Origin: Bacillota bacterium
GTDB lineage: Bacteria > Bacillota > Clostridia > Lachnospirales > Lachnospiraceae
Direction of reading: 5' to 3'
Assembly (NCBI GenBank): GCA_023386815.1
Contig: JAEWIZ010000008.1
Coordinates: 1 to 64,000 of the forward strand
DNA: 64,000 nucleotides
Shown: piece by piece, positions 27,475 to 37,038 of the stretch
Position numbering within the stretch: the first letter of the stretch is position 1
How the letters are laid out: every line of letters begins with the position of its first letter
Program-made: the position numbers and the translations under genes
Notes under the pieces: model-generated
Database searches by the model: none
Told to the model about the DNA's origin: nothing
The model's input: only the letters and a program-made list of their open reading frames with translations

Positions 27475-28392
27475 ATGAAGGATACAAAATTTAAGTCTGG
27501 GTTTGTAACTCTGATTGGAAGACCTAATGTAGGAAAGTCAACGCTGATGAATCAGTTAATCGGACAGAAGATAGCGATTACATCAAATAAGCCTCAGACA
27601 ACACGCAACCGCATACAGACCGTATATACTGATGAACGGGGACAAATCATATTTTTAGATACGCCCGGTATTCATAAGGCAAAAAATAAGCTTGGGGAAT
27701 ATATGGTAAATGTTGCTGAGCGTACCATGAGTGAAGTTGATATCGTAATGTGGCTGGTGGAGCCAAGCACATTTATCGGTGCAGGAGAGCAACGCATTGC
27801 AGAACAGCTGCGTAAGGTAAAAACTCCGATATTCCTGGTAATTAATAAAATAGATACAGTAAAAAAAGAGGAGATCTTATCCTTTATTGCTGCTTATAAA
27901 GATATTTGTGATTTCGCCGAAATTATCCCAGTATCAGCCTTAAAAGGTGATAATACAAAGGAACTATTGAACGAAATCTATTCATATCTGTCCGAAGGAC
28001 CGATGTATTATGATGAGGACACGATCACAGATCAGCCGGAGAGACAAATTGTTGCAGAGTTAGTTAGAGAAAAGGCACTCAGACTTTTGGAGGATGAGAT
28101 TCCGCATGGAATCGCTGTCAGCATTGATCGTATGAAAGAACGTCCCCAGACTCATGGCAACAGCCCGATGATAGATATTGATGCGACCATCGTATGCGAA
28201 AGAGATTCTCATAAGGGGATGATCATTGGAAAGGGTGGCAGTATGTTAAAGCAGATTGGTACTCAGGCAAGAAGAGAGATCGAAAATCTGCTGGACTGCA
28301 GAGTGAATTTACAGCTTTGGGTTAAGGTGAAGAAGGATTGGAGAGATAGTGACTTCCTGATGAAAAACTTCGGATATGGAAGGGACGAGTAA
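27475..28392 (+). CDS. era: GTPase Era
   Basis: This 305-residue GTPase binds the 3' end of 16S rRNA and supports 30S maturation. The G domain shows G1 GRPNVGKST, the switch region KPQTTRNRIQ, G3 DTPGIH and G4 NKID. The C-terminal KH domain shows GMIIGKGGSMLKQIG. ATG 27475 with GGAGG five bases ahead is the best start; an open frame upstream to 27400 is probably not used. The order era, yqzL-like, recO is that of Bacillus. Confidence 0.96.
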   Translation: MKDTKFKSGFVTLIGRPNVGKSTLMNQLIGQKIAITSNKPQTTRNRIQTVYTDERGQIIFLDTPGIHKAKNKLGEYMVNVAERTMSEVDIVMWLVEPSTFIGAGEQRIAEQLRKVKTPIFLVINKIDTVKKEEILSFIAAYKDICDFAEIIPVSALKGDNTKELLNEIYSYLSEGPMYYDEDTITDQPERQIVAELVREKALRLLEDEIPHGIAVSIDRMKERPQTHGNSPMIDIDATIVCERDSHKGMIIGKGGSMLKQIGTQARREIENLLDCRVNLQLWVKVKKDWRDSDFLMKNFGYGRDE

Positions 28393-28418
28393 ATATTGGA
28401 AATAGCATAGAATGTGTG

Positions 28419-28669
28419 CTGGTTTGGAGGGCATGAGTGAGAGCGTTTGTACATGAATAGAGCACAGATAAGTCCGTTTTGCTTGCCTTTCCCGTACGCA
28501 GTATCTTTCTTATTAAGCCTCTGGCGTACAAAAATGCTCGCGCGAGCTCGCATTTTTGCAGAGTCTTAAACGAAAGATATACAACTGCTAGCGGCCGGTC
28601 TGCGCAAAACTGCCTTATCTGTACTCTATTCATGAGCATAGGTGTTGTAACTCATGCCCTCCAAACCAG
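28419..28669. repeat. Large multi-stem intergenic element
   Basis: The outer 20-bp stem is perfect: CTGGTTTGGAGGGCATGAGT (28419-28438) with 28650-28669. A second stem, CATGAATAGAG...ACAGATAAG with its complement, spans 21 bp with one mismatch. Inside are GTATCTTTC/GAAAGATATAC and AAAAATGC/GCATTTTT stems. No credible gene is present. It shares the 11-mer CCGGTCTGCGC (28595-28605) with the element at 21452. Confidence 0.75.
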
Positions 28670-28895
28670 AGATATAGGTTGTATGTATGTTTCGGTGATT
28701 TACTGCGTCTTGGAGGTTTGACGAGATGGCATTAGTATCAGGTTAGGAATATTTTTTTATTGGATTTAAACAAAGAAGATGTTTTGAGAATGTCAAGGAT
28801 CAACTAATTATTTTCACTTGGGATATATTCTCTAGTTTAAGGTTGGATTTTATGGGAAACCTAAAAGTATAACATATATATTTTAGGGGGCTCGA

Positions 28896-29129
28896 ATGAA
28901 TATGAAAAATTTTGATTCTTGGAAAAGGTTTATCAACACCGGAAAAGTTGACGATTACTTAAATTATATTGCTTGTACAAGAGAGGAAACTGAAATTCCA
29001 GACATGCATGTTGAGTTTGCACAGGAGATTCAGCCAGAGCGTCTTAGTAAAGAGAACAAAGAAGGTGGAGCGGTTGCCGGTATCAACTACCGTGACGGGG
29101 ATGGTTCTGTCAGCCATGCCAGTTGGTGA
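28896..29129 (+). CDS. yqzL: YqzL-like small protein
   Basis: The 77-residue product contains FDSWKRFINTGKVDDYLNYI near its start. This matches the W..F..TG....YL.Y pattern of the small Bacillus protein YqzL, as I recall it, and its gene sits in the same place, between era and recO. The C-terminal half is extra and carries no pattern I recognise. A GGGGG ribosome site is 5 bases ahead of the ATG. The frame overlaps the proposed recO start by 56 bases. Function of the family is unknown. Confidence 0.65.
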   Translation: MNMKNFDSWKRFINTGKVDDYLNYIACTREETEIPDMHVEFAQEIQPERLSKENKEGGAVAGINYRDGDGSVSHASW

Positions 29130-29853
29130 ATATGACAAACGGTTAGTTATTTTAACCACGGAAAAAGGAAAAATTACAGCTTTTGCCAAAGGCGCCAGAA
29201 GACCTAACAGCGCCTTATTGGCATGTTCAGCACCCTTTTCCTTTGGTGAGTTTTCATTATATGCAGGGAAATCTTCTTATAATATAGTATCCGCGGAGAT
29301 CTCTAATTATTTTGGTGAATTAAGGGAGGATTTTGAGAGTCTTTGCTACGCTTTTTATTTTTGTGAGTTTGCAGATTATTTGACCAAAGAAAATAATGAT
29401 GAAAAGAATATTTTAAAGCTGTTATATCAAACCTTGCGGGTGTTATCGAAAAAAACCATTGAACTCCCGCTGGTTAAAGCTATTTATGAGTTGAAAATAA
29501 TGGCATTGAATGGGGAAATGCCGCAGGTGTTTTCTTGCGTAAAATGTGGTGCTCAATTCGCTGGTGCCAATGTCTCGGATATGCAAAAAATAGCTGGAAG
29601 ATATTACTTTAGTGCAAGATCTGGAGGAATATTATGCAGTGAATGTTTAGCAAATGATAAAAGTGCATTAGAAATTAACACATCAACCTTATATGCAATG
29701 CAATACATAATATCCAAAGAAGTGGAAAAGCTGTATACCTTCCGGGTTACGGATACTGTGCTAAATGAGTTGCAGCGCTGTGTGAAACGATATTTGGATT
29801 GTTATGTTGATCATGAATTTAAATCTCTTGAGATATTAAAACCGATATATTAA
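29074..29853 (+). CDS. recO: DNA repair protein RecO
   Basis: RecO helps load RecA onto SSB-coated DNA in the RecFOR pathway. The N-terminal OB fold shows VTGMVLSAMPVGEYDKRLVI and ITAFAKGARR. The zinc site is FSCVKCGAQF with SGGILCSEC. The frame is open further upstream, but family members begin just before this OB fold. TTG 29074 is preceded by GAAGGTGGAG and gives a normal 259 residues, so I chose it. It overlaps the yqzL-like gene, suggesting translational coupling. Confidence 0.88.
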   Translation: MPVSTTVTGMVLSAMPVGEYDKRLVILTTEKGKITAFAKGARRPNSALLACSAPFSFGEFSLYAGKSSYNIVSAEISNYFGELREDFESLCYAFYFCEFADYLTKENNDEKNILKLLYQTLRVLSKKTIELPLVKAIYELKIMALNGEMPQVFSCVKCGAQFAGANVSDMQKIAGRYYFSARSGGILCSECLANDKSALEINTSTLYAMQYIISKEVEKLYTFRVTDTVLNELQRCVKRYLDCYVDHEFKSLEILKPIY

Positions 29854-30058
29854 AACCTATATAATATAGAAGCAAGAAATAGCTGATTAATTGACAATAG
29901 GGAGAAATAGTCATAAGTGGATATAATTTTATAAATATGTATTGAAATTATATTATATTAAGGTTAAAATGATATGAACCCAATCTTAGCCATTGGGATT
30001 TTCATTTTGATTTTTACTAATATGTATGACGTCTCGAAGCGCTCGAATGGAGGTATCT

Positions 30059-30652
30059 ATGAAAAGAGTAGTTCTTTGCACGATTGCACTGCTGTTAATG
30101 TTAGGAGTAGTGGGTTGTACAAATGAAGAATTAAAGGTAGATAAAATAACAGCAAATACGATAGTTGCGAAATCAAATGGTGAACTTCAAGTAGCAACAA
30201 TAGAAGATTTTGATAAGAACTATTATGATTTAGATGAATTGAAAGAGTATATCGAAGAACAGGTAAATGCTTATAATAAACAGGTTGGAGATGAAAAGAT
30301 TACAGTAGATGAAGTAGATAAAAAGGATGACAAAGCAGTCATGATACTTACCTATTCCGGTATGGATCAATATGCAAACTTCAACGAAGTGTCTGCTGCT
30401 TATTTTGCTGGTGGTATCGGGGATATCTCATTAAAGCTTCCATCTACCCTGATTGATGCTAAAAACGGTTCACTGGCAAGTACCGATGAGATCCTAAAGG
30501 ATGAGAAATTGAGGATCCTGGTCTTAAATGAGCCATATCATATTGTTACTGATGGTAAAGTGAAATATTATTCAGAAAAAGCAACTCTTGTAAATGAAAA
30601 TGAAGTGGATGGAGCTGCTGAGGGAATGACAATTGTAGTGTTTAAAAAATAA
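30059..30652 (+). CDS. Secreted lipoprotein of unknown function
   Basis: The 197-residue precursor starts MKRVVLCTIALLLMLGVVGC, a lipoprotein signal with lipobox VVGC, so the mature protein is lipid-anchored outside the membrane. The rest is charged and soluble, with one region near residue 105 (YANFNEVSAAYFAGGIGD). I do not recognise a named domain. GGAGG lies 6 bases before the ATG at 30059. It stands between recO and the glycyl-tRNA synthetase gene, in the same direction. Confidence 0.8.
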   Translation: MKRVVLCTIALLLMLGVVGCTNEELKVDKITANTIVAKSNGELQVATIEDFDKNYYDLDELKEYIEEQVNAYNKQVGDEKITVDEVDKKDDKAVMILTYSGMDQYANFNEVSAAYFAGGIGDISLKLPSTLIDAKNGSLASTDEILKDEKLRILVLNEPYHIVTDGKVKYYSEKATLVNENEVDGAAEGMTIVVFKK

Positions 30653-30752
30653 TTTTTTAATATGAATTATCATAGGAATGATTGGAGCACAGACTATCTG
30701 TTATGAATCGATTCCTATATGAAATAATAATGACAAATGTGAGGATGAGCAT

Positions 30753-32141
30753 ATGGAAAAGACAATGGAGAAAATAGTAGCGTTAGCAAAAGCAAGAGGA
30801 TTTGTATATCCTGGCTCCGAGATCTATGGTGGTTTAGCAAACACCTGGGATTATGGAAATCTTGGTGTTGAACTCAAGAATAACGTGAAAAAAGCATGGT
30901 GGTTAAAGTTTATTCAGGAAAATCCTTATAACGTGGGTGTTGACTGTGCGATCCTTATGAATCCCCAGACTTGGGTTGCTTCCGGTCACTTGGGTGGTTT
31001 CTCTGATCCTTTGATGGACTGTAAGGAATGCCATGAGCGTTTCCGTGCAGACAAGATCATTGAAGATTATAATAAGGAAAACAATATTGAGGTTGAAGGC
31101 TCTGTGGATGCTTGGCCAAATGATGAGATGAAGAAGTATATCGAAGATCACAATATTGCATGCCCTACCTGTGGAAAACATAATTTTACTGATATTCGTC
31201 AGTTTAACCTGATGTTCAAGACCTTTCAGGGTGTAACGGAAGATGCAAAGAATACCGTATACTTAAGACCTGAAACAGCACAGGGTATCTTCGTAAACTT
31301 TAAGAATGTTCAAAGAACCTCTCGTAAGAAGATTCCATTTGGTATTGGACAGATTGGTAAGTCCTTCCGTAACGAGATTACACCAGGTAACTTTACCTTC
31401 CGTACCAGAGAGTTTGAACAGATGGAGTTAGAGTTCTTCTGTGAGCCAAATACTGACCTAGAGTGGTTTACCTACTGGAGACAATTCTGTATTGATTGGT
31501 TAAAGAGCCTTGGTATGAAGGATGAAGAGATGAGAGTCCGCGATCATGACGCAGAAGAGCTTTCTTTCTATAGTAAAGCTACTACTGATATTGAATTCCT
31601 ATTCCCATTTGGCTGGGGTGAGCTTTGGGGGATTGCAGACCGTACTGATTATGACTTAACACAGCATCAGAATGTATCCAAGGAAGATATGAGTTATTTT
31701 GATGATGAGAAGAAAGAAAGATATATTCCTTATGTAATAGAGCCATCCTTAGGTGCAGATCGCGTTGTTTTAGCGTTCTTATGTGCAGCCTATGATGAAG
31801 AAGAAATAGCAGAAGGTGACGTTCGTACCGTATTGCGTTTTCATCCGGCACTGGCACCAGTTAAGGTCGGAGTACTTCCTTTATCCAAGAAGCTGTCCGA
31901 TCCAGCTGAGAAAATATTTATGGAATTATGCAAAACCTATAACTGCGAATTTGATGATAGAGGAAATATCGGAAAACGTTACCGCAGACAGGACGAAATC
32001 GGTACACCATTCTGCATTACCTATGATTTTGAATCAGAAACAGATGGAGCTGTTACCGTCCGTGATAGAGATACGATGGAGCAAGAAAGAATAAAAATTG
32101 TGGATCTAAAGGCTTATTTTGAGAATAAATTTAAATTTTAG
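30753..32141 (+). CDS. glyQS: Glycyl-tRNA synthetase, dimeric type
   Basis: This 462-residue class II synthetase attaches glycine to tRNA-Gly. It is the single-chain homodimeric type found in many Gram-positives, not the alpha2beta2 type. Class II motif 2 is seen in FRNEITPGNFTFRTREFEQM, ETAQGIFVNF precedes it, and motif 3 is in EPSLGADRVVLAFL. The C-terminal anticodon-binding domain begins near residue 365 (APVKVGVLPL) and holds RYRRQDEIGTPFCITYD. Length is normal. Confidence 0.96.
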   Translation: MEKTMEKIVALAKARGFVYPGSEIYGGLANTWDYGNLGVELKNNVKKAWWLKFIQENPYNVGVDCAILMNPQTWVASGHLGGFSDPLMDCKECHERFRADKIIEDYNKENNIEVEGSVDAWPNDEMKKYIEDHNIACPTCGKHNFTDIRQFNLMFKTFQGVTEDAKNTVYLRPETAQGIFVNFKNVQRTSRKKIPFGIGQIGKSFRNEITPGNFTFRTREFEQMELEFFCEPNTDLEWFTYWRQFCIDWLKSLGMKDEEMRVRDHDAEELSFYSKATTDIEFLFPFGWGELWGIADRTDYDLTQHQNVSKEDMSYFDDEKKERYIPYVIEPSLGADRVVLAFLCAAYDEEEIAEGDVRTVLRFHPALAPVKVGVLPLSKKLSDPAEKIFMELCKTYNCEFDDRGNIGKRYRRQDEIGTPFCITYDFESETDGAVTVRDRDTMEQERIKIVDLKAYFENKFKF

Positions 32142-32175
32142 CAAAAAAACTCTTTCTTACCGCAATAGTATATGT

Positions 32176-32452
32176 TATAATCGAACACGATGAGCGTTAA
32201 ACGTTCGTCAGTGCATAGAAATACCAAACGTGAGTTATAATTTGATATAGGATTGTCCGTTGAGTGATAAAAGTATTAGGCTAACATAACGAAGTATTCG
32301 CTATGCTTGCTTAGTACTTTTGGCGCTCAATTGATGAACAGGATAGAGAAAGCTTTTGCGGGCAACTGTGAGATGCTTTCAAAAACTTGTTCAATGATAG
32401 TTCTGTAACAAATTGTAAACATATAAAATTATTTTAGGAGGGCACTTACAAA
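32176..32452 (+). promoter_or_regulatory. Long structured leader of ppdK
   Basis: A TATAAT at 32176-32181 (weak TTTCTT -35 box) would give a leader of about 265 nt. It contains a 22-bp hairpin (32260-32281 with 32309-32330) that has a single A-G mismatch once several G-U pairs are allowed, which favours pairing as RNA. GAGCGTT/AACGTTC is a smaller stem near 32193. No gene is present. I cannot match it to a known riboswitch. Confidence 0.5.
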
Positions 32453-35074
32453 ATGGCAAAATGGGTATATTTGTTCAAAGAAGGTAAGGCAGATATGAAG
32501 AACCTTCTCGGTGGTAAAGGCGCTAACTTAGCAGAAATGACTAACTTAGGTCTTCCAATTCCTCAAGGTTTTACAGTAACAACAGAAGCTTGTACAGATT
32601 ACTACAATAGCGGTAGAAAGATCACTGATGAAATTAAAGGTCAGATTTTTGCAGCTTTAGCAGTACTTGAAGAAGAGCAGGGAAAGAAATTCGGTGATAC
32701 CGAGAATCCTTTATTAGTATCTGTTCGTTCTGGTGCTAGAGCATCCATGCCTGGTATGATGGATACAATCCTTAACTTAGGTTTAACTGATGCAGCTGTT
32801 GAAGGTTTTGCAAAGAAGACAGGAAATCCTAGATTCGCATACGACTCTTACAGAAGATTCATTCAGATGTTCTCAGACGTTGTTATGGAAGTTTCCAAGT
32901 CTAAATTCGAAAGAGTATTAGATGAAATCAAGGAAGCAAAAGGTGTTCATTATGACACTGAGCTTACTGCAGATGACTTAAAAGAAGTTATCGCTGGTTT
33001 CAAAGCATTATACAAAGCTGAAAAAGGCACAGATTTCCCTCAGAATCCTGCAGATCAGTTAATTGAAGCTGTAACTGCTGTATTCCGTTCATGGGACAAC
33101 CCACGTGCTATCTATTACAGAAGAATGAACGATATCCCTGGCGATTGGGGTACTGCTGTTAACGTTCAGGCAATGGTATTTGGTAACATGGGTGATACAT
33201 CAGGTACTGGTGTAGCATTTACACGTAACCCTTCTACTGGTGAAGCTAAGATCTACGGTGAATACCTGATCAATGCTCAGGGTGAAGACGTTGTTGCTGG
33301 TATCAGAACTCCACTTCCTATCTCCAGATTGGAAGAGGATATGCCAGAAGCATATGCTGAATTCATGAGAATTGCTACTCTTCTTGAGAATCATTACACA
33401 GATATGCAGGACATGGAATTCACAATTGAAGATAAGAAGCTTTACTTCTTACAGACACGTAACGGAAAGAGAACAGCTCCTGCTGCTCTTCAGATCGCTT
33501 GTGATTTAGTAGATGAAGGAAAGATTACAAAAGAAACAGCAATCAAGAGAATTGAAGCTAAGTCCTTAGATCAGTTATTACATCCTACCTTTGATGTTAA
33601 GAAATTAGCAGAAGCTAAGCCTGTAGGTAGCGCTCTTCCTGCATCTCCTGGTGCAGCAGCTGGTAGAGTATACTTTACAGCAGAAGATGCAAAAAATCAT
33701 CATGAAGCTGGCGAAAGAGTAATCCTTGTTCGTCTTGAGACATCTCCAGAAGATATCGAAGGTATGCATGCAGCTGAAGGTATCTTAACAGTACGTGGTG
33801 GTATGACATCTCACGCAGCCGTTGTTGCTCGTGGTATGGGTACTGCTTGTGTATCCGGTTGTGGCGAGATCGTTATCGACGAAGAAGCAAAAGTATTCAC
33901 AATCGCTGGTAATACAGTGAAAGAAGGAGATTATATCTCTTTAGACGGTTCCACAGGTAACATCTACATTGGAGATATCCCTACTGTAGAAGCTTCCATT
34001 AGTGGTAATTTTGATAGAATTATGACATGGGCTGATGAAATCAGAACCTTAAAGGTAAGAACCAATGCTGATACACCTGCTGATGCAGCTAACGCTGTTA
34101 AGTTTGGTGCAGAAGGTATCGGTCTTTGCCGTACAGAGCATATGTTCTTCGAAGGTGACAGAATTCACAAGATCAGAAAGATGATCCTTTCTAAGACTGT
34201 TGAAGCTAGAGAAGCAGCTCTTAATGAGTTAATTCCTTTCCAGAAGGGTGACTTCAAGGGTCTTTACGAAGTAATGGAAGGTAGACCAGTTACTATCCGT
34301 TTCCTGGATCCTCCGTTGCATGAATTCGTTCCTACCGATGCAGACGATATCGCAGCATTAGCAAAAGATATGGGTCTTACTGTAGAAGAAGTTAACGCAG
34401 TTTGTGATTCCTTACACGAGTTCAACCCTATGATGGGTCACAGAGGTTGCCGTCTTGCTGTAACATATCCTGAAATTGCAAGAATGCAGACCAGAGCAGT
34501 TATGGAAGCAGCAATCGAAGTTAAGAATGAAAAAGGCTTCAATATCGTTCCTGAGATCATGATTCCACTTGTTGGTGAGAAGAGAGAGCTTAAGTTCGTA
34601 AAAGAAATCGTTGTTGAGACTGCAGAAGCAGTTAAGAAAGAGATGAATTCCGATATCGAATACCATGTTGGTACAATGATCGAAATTCCTCGTGCAGCTT
34701 TACTTGCTGACGAAATCGCTGAAGAAGCTGAGTTCTTCTCCTTCGGTACAAACGACTTAACACAGATGACTTTCGGTTTCTCCCGTGATGATGCTGGTAA
34801 GTTCTTAGATTCCTACTACAAGACCAAGATCTTCGAGTCCGATCCATTTGCAAGACTTGATCAAGAAGGTGTTGGCCAGTTAGTTAAGATGGCATCTGAA
34901 AAAGGCCGCGCTACAAGACCAAACATTAAGCTTGGTATCTGTGGTGAGCACGGTGGAGATCCTTCAACCGTTGAATTCTGCCATAAGGTAGGTTTGAACT
35001 ATGTTTCTTGTTCTCCTTTCCGTGTGCCGATCGCAAGACTTGCAGCAGCACAGGCAGTGTTAAACAATAAATAA
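32453..35074 (+). CDS. ppdK: Pyruvate, phosphate dikinase
   Basis: The 873-residue enzyme interconverts PEP, AMP and PPi with pyruvate, ATP and phosphate. The N-terminal ATP-grasp domain opens LLGGKGANLAEMTNLGLPIP. The swivelling domain carries the catalytic His in GGMTSHAAVVARGMG, and the PEP/pyruvate barrel ends with the catalytic Cys in GICGEHGGDP. Codon use favours highly expressed genes. AGGAGG precedes the ATG. In anaerobes it often runs towards pyruvate and ATP, using PPi. The 3' end and terminator are copied 4.7 kb downstream. Confidence 0.97.
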   Translation: MAKWVYLFKEGKADMKNLLGGKGANLAEMTNLGLPIPQGFTVTTEACTDYYNSGRKITDEIKGQIFAALAVLEEEQGKKFGDTENPLLVSVRSGARASMPGMMDTILNLGLTDAAVEGFAKKTGNPRFAYDSYRRFIQMFSDVVMEVSKSKFERVLDEIKEAKGVHYDTELTADDLKEVIAGFKALYKAEKGTDFPQNPADQLIEAVTAVFRSWDNPRAIYYRRMNDIPGDWGTAVNVQAMVFGNMGDTSGTGVAFTRNPSTGEAKIYGEYLINAQGEDVVAGIRTPLPISRLEEDMPEAYAEFMRIATLLENHYTDMQDMEFTIEDKKLYFLQTRNGKRTAPAALQIACDLVDEGKITKETAIKRIEAKSLDQLLHPTFDVKKLAEAKPVGSALPASPGAAAGRVYFTAEDAKNHHEAGERVILVRLETSPEDIEGMHAAEGILTVRGGMTSHAAVVARGMGTACVSGCGEIVIDEEAKVFTIAGNTVKEGDYISLDGSTGNIYIGDIPTVEASISGNFDRIMTWADEIRTLKVRTNADTPADAANAVKFGAEGIGLCRTEHMFFEGDRIHKIRKMILSKTVEAREAALNELIPFQKGDFKGLYEVMEGRPVTIRFLDPPLHEFVPTDADDIAALAKDMGLTVEEVNAVCDSLHEFNPMMGHRGCRLAVTYPEIARMQTRAVMEAAIEVKNEKGFNIVPEIMIPLVGEKRELKFVKEIVVETAEAVKKEMNSDIEYHVGTMIEIPRAALLADEIAEEAEFFSFGTNDLTQMTFGFSRDDAGKFLDSYYKTKIFESDPFARLDQEGVGQLVKMASEKGRATRPNIKLGICGEHGGDPSTVEFCHKVGLNYVSCSPFRVPIARLAAAQAVLNNK

Positions 35075-35162
35075 TCATGAAATAAATGAGCCAAGCACGT
35101 AGTGCTTGATAAATGAAAACCATCTGCTCTGGTGCTTGCACCAAAGGGCAGATGGTTTTTAA
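35044..35162 (+). repeat. ppdK 3' end and terminator, left copy of a 119-bp direct repeat
   Basis: This stretch, from the last ten ppdK codons through its terminator, recurs at 39788-39906 with equal length and four mismatches by my alignment. The two copies flank the LysR-MFS-dehydrogenase block. Confidence 0.9.
35117..35160 (+). terminator. Terminator of ppdK
   Basis: AAACCATCTGC (35117-35127) pairs with GCAGATGGTTT (35148-35158) with an inner GGTGC/GCACC stem and a final T-tract. Confidence 0.92.
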
Positions 35163-35255
35163 GGTTTTTAATTATAGGGCACCCACTGATTATATTGAAG
35201 AGAATCTAAAACTAAAAATAAAGCACTCTATCATGTTATAAATGGTAGAGTGCTA

Positions 35256-36149
35256 TTATAAACTCAAATCATCATTGTATACTTCTTTAAGATGCTTCAC
35301 AAATTCTTCAATTAAAGGATTTTCATTTGATTTTTTCCAAATACAACAGAGGTAAGAAGAATAGGGCAAGGAATAACTTCTTAAAGTTTTTGTATTATGA
35401 AGATAACCAAAGCGTTCATCGCAAGCTACTGTACATCGCATATTTTGTGAACAAGCCCAGACTGATTGTAAATTAGGCATTATAATATGATTTGTAGGAG
35501 ATTGTCCCAACATCTGATTCATACGTTTTGATATTTCTACCCATTCTTCGGTCTGCAGCAGACCATAGGGAGCGTCAATATGAGGTAGCCCCCAACAGTT
35601 TTTATCTGGTACATCGTCTTTGATATCCAGAGGTGCATATAAGCGAATATCTTCTTTGGCAAATAGAGATACTCCAAATTCTCCAGGTGTTAAAAATTGG
35701 TTATAGCATAATAATGCAACATCGAGATGATTTTCTTCTAATTCTTTATATAAAATATCATTGGAATACTGATAGGCTTTAAAACGGGTTTTAGTATTTT
35801 TTAATCGAAATGAATAAATAGCCTTATCGATTTCACCATAGGGATCAATCCATTCGGAATATCCGATACTAAATTGCGAACGCATATCAAGGTATGTAAA
35901 GCGTATATTATTTAATGTACGAGTATAATTTTCTTGGGAGACCTTATAAAATTCATAAAATTGTATGCCATCTTCAGTCAGAGCTACATATTTATTATTT
36001 CTAATAAAGAGCTGAGTTGATAATTCGTGTTCGAGATTTGCTATCTGTTGACTGACTGCTTGTGGAGATAAATACAATTTTTCAGCTGCTAAAGTAAAAC
36101 TTTCAGTTTCTGCAACTGTTAGAAAACATTGTATTTGCCTTTCGTTCAT
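35256..36149 (-). CDS. LysR-type transcriptional regulator
   Basis: The 297-residue product has a winged helix at its N-terminus (SFTLAAEKLYLSPQAVSQQI) followed by a periplasmic-binding-protein-like effector domain. AGAGGTG precedes the ATG at 36149, and the frame extends only slightly further upstream. Its start lies inside the end of the next LysR gene, so the two are probably one transcript. They diverge from the MFS gene and likely control it. The ligand is unknown. Confidence 0.87.
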   Translation of the reverse strand: MNERQIQCFLTVAETESFTLAAEKLYLSPQAVSQQIANLEHELSTQLFIRNNKYVALTEDGIQFYEFYKVSQENYTRTLNNIRFTYLDMRSQFSIGYSEWIDPYGEIDKAIYSFRLKNTKTRFKAYQYSNDILYKELEENHLDVALLCYNQFLTPGEFGVSLFAKEDIRLYAPLDIKDDVPDKNCWGLPHIDAPYGLLQTEEWVEISKRMNQMLGQSPTNHIIMPNLQSVWACSQNMRCTVACDERFGYLHNTKTLRSYSLPYSSYLCCIWKKSNENPLIEEFVKHLKEVYNDDLSL

Positions 36150-37038
36150 GTTGACACCTCTCATTACAGAATAAATATTCTTTCAGTTCTTTTGTCAGTG
36201 GTTTACTGTGTTTCTGAAAAATACTTGAAATTACCGTAACAGTCCTTTCTTTCAATGGAATAAAGGTAAATTTACCAGAAGCGATTAAATATTCATTAGG
36301 AATGGCAAAGGTAACTCCATTACCCATATAAACATTGATCATTACGGATTCAATATTGGGGTAAATTTCAATTTGTTGTGGAATCACATCAATCTGGGCG
36401 TATTCCCGTAAAACTCTTCTACGAACTTCATTCTCACTGTTTTCTCCAGCAAATGATGTTAGATGTGGATGTGAGATTAGATCAGACAATGATGTTAAAT
36501 TATTTTTATTAGCATATTCAGTACCAATGCATAAGCATAGAGGGATTTCACATAAATGACTACTACTTCTTGGTGTAATGCAGTTACTCAGTTCAGATCT
36601 AGATGTTACAACCAGATCAAGTCGATTATTTTCCATAAAATCTTTGAGCTCAAATGCATTTAATTCATAATTAAAGATTTGAACATATGGATGATCAACT
36701 TGGAATTGTTTCATTGCATCTTTCAGGCATTGTATGTTCCCAATCCAATGACTATATCCTATTTGCAAGGTATTTTCGTCTCTCTTCAATCTGATATTCT
36801 GTGTTAATTTATTCAGCTCTTGTTCGTTGGTTAAAATATATTGAAGCATTTGTTCCCCGGCTTTCGTTAGGCAGACTGTTTGATTGTTCCTAAGAAAAAG
36901 AGGGTATTGGAGCTCATCTTCTAACTGGTGTATAAAACGGCTTACAGCCTGCTGGCTAATCATTAGCTCTTTTGCAGTGATAGAAAAACTCTTGGTTCGT
37001 GCAATTGACTTAAAACAGAGTAAACTTAAGTGGGTCAT
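36103..37038 (-). CDS. LysR-type transcriptional regulator (second of a pair)
   Basis: The 311-residue product has an N-terminal HTH (SFSITAKELMISQQAVSRFI) and an effector domain. It is clearly but distantly related to its downstream neighbour, sharing SF..TA..L..S.QAVS. GAGGAG lies about 11 bases before the ATG at 37038; a TTG nine bases upstream is less well spaced. The last 47 bases overlap the neighbour's start. It is transcribed away from the MFS carrier gene. Confidence 0.86.
   Translation of the reverse strand: MTHLSLLCFKSIARTKSFSITAKELMISQQAVSRFIHQLEDELQYPLFLRNNQTVCLTKAGEQMLQYILTNEQELNKLTQNIRLKRDENTLQIGYSHWIGNIQCLKDAMKQFQVDHPYVQIFNYELNAFELKDFMENNRLDLVVTSRSELSNCITPRSSSHLCEIPLCLCIGTEYANKNNLTSLSDLISHPHLTSFAGENSENEVRRRVLREYAQIDVIPQQIEIYPNIESVMINVYMGNGVTFAIPNEYLIASGKFTFIPLKERTVTVISSIFQKHSKPLTKELKEYLFCNERCQHERKANTMFSNSCRN

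Noticed and set aside
28263..28721. Open frames on both strands inside the 28.4-28.7 kb element
   Set aside because: They are by-products of the long inverted repeats and have no ribosome site or protein pattern.
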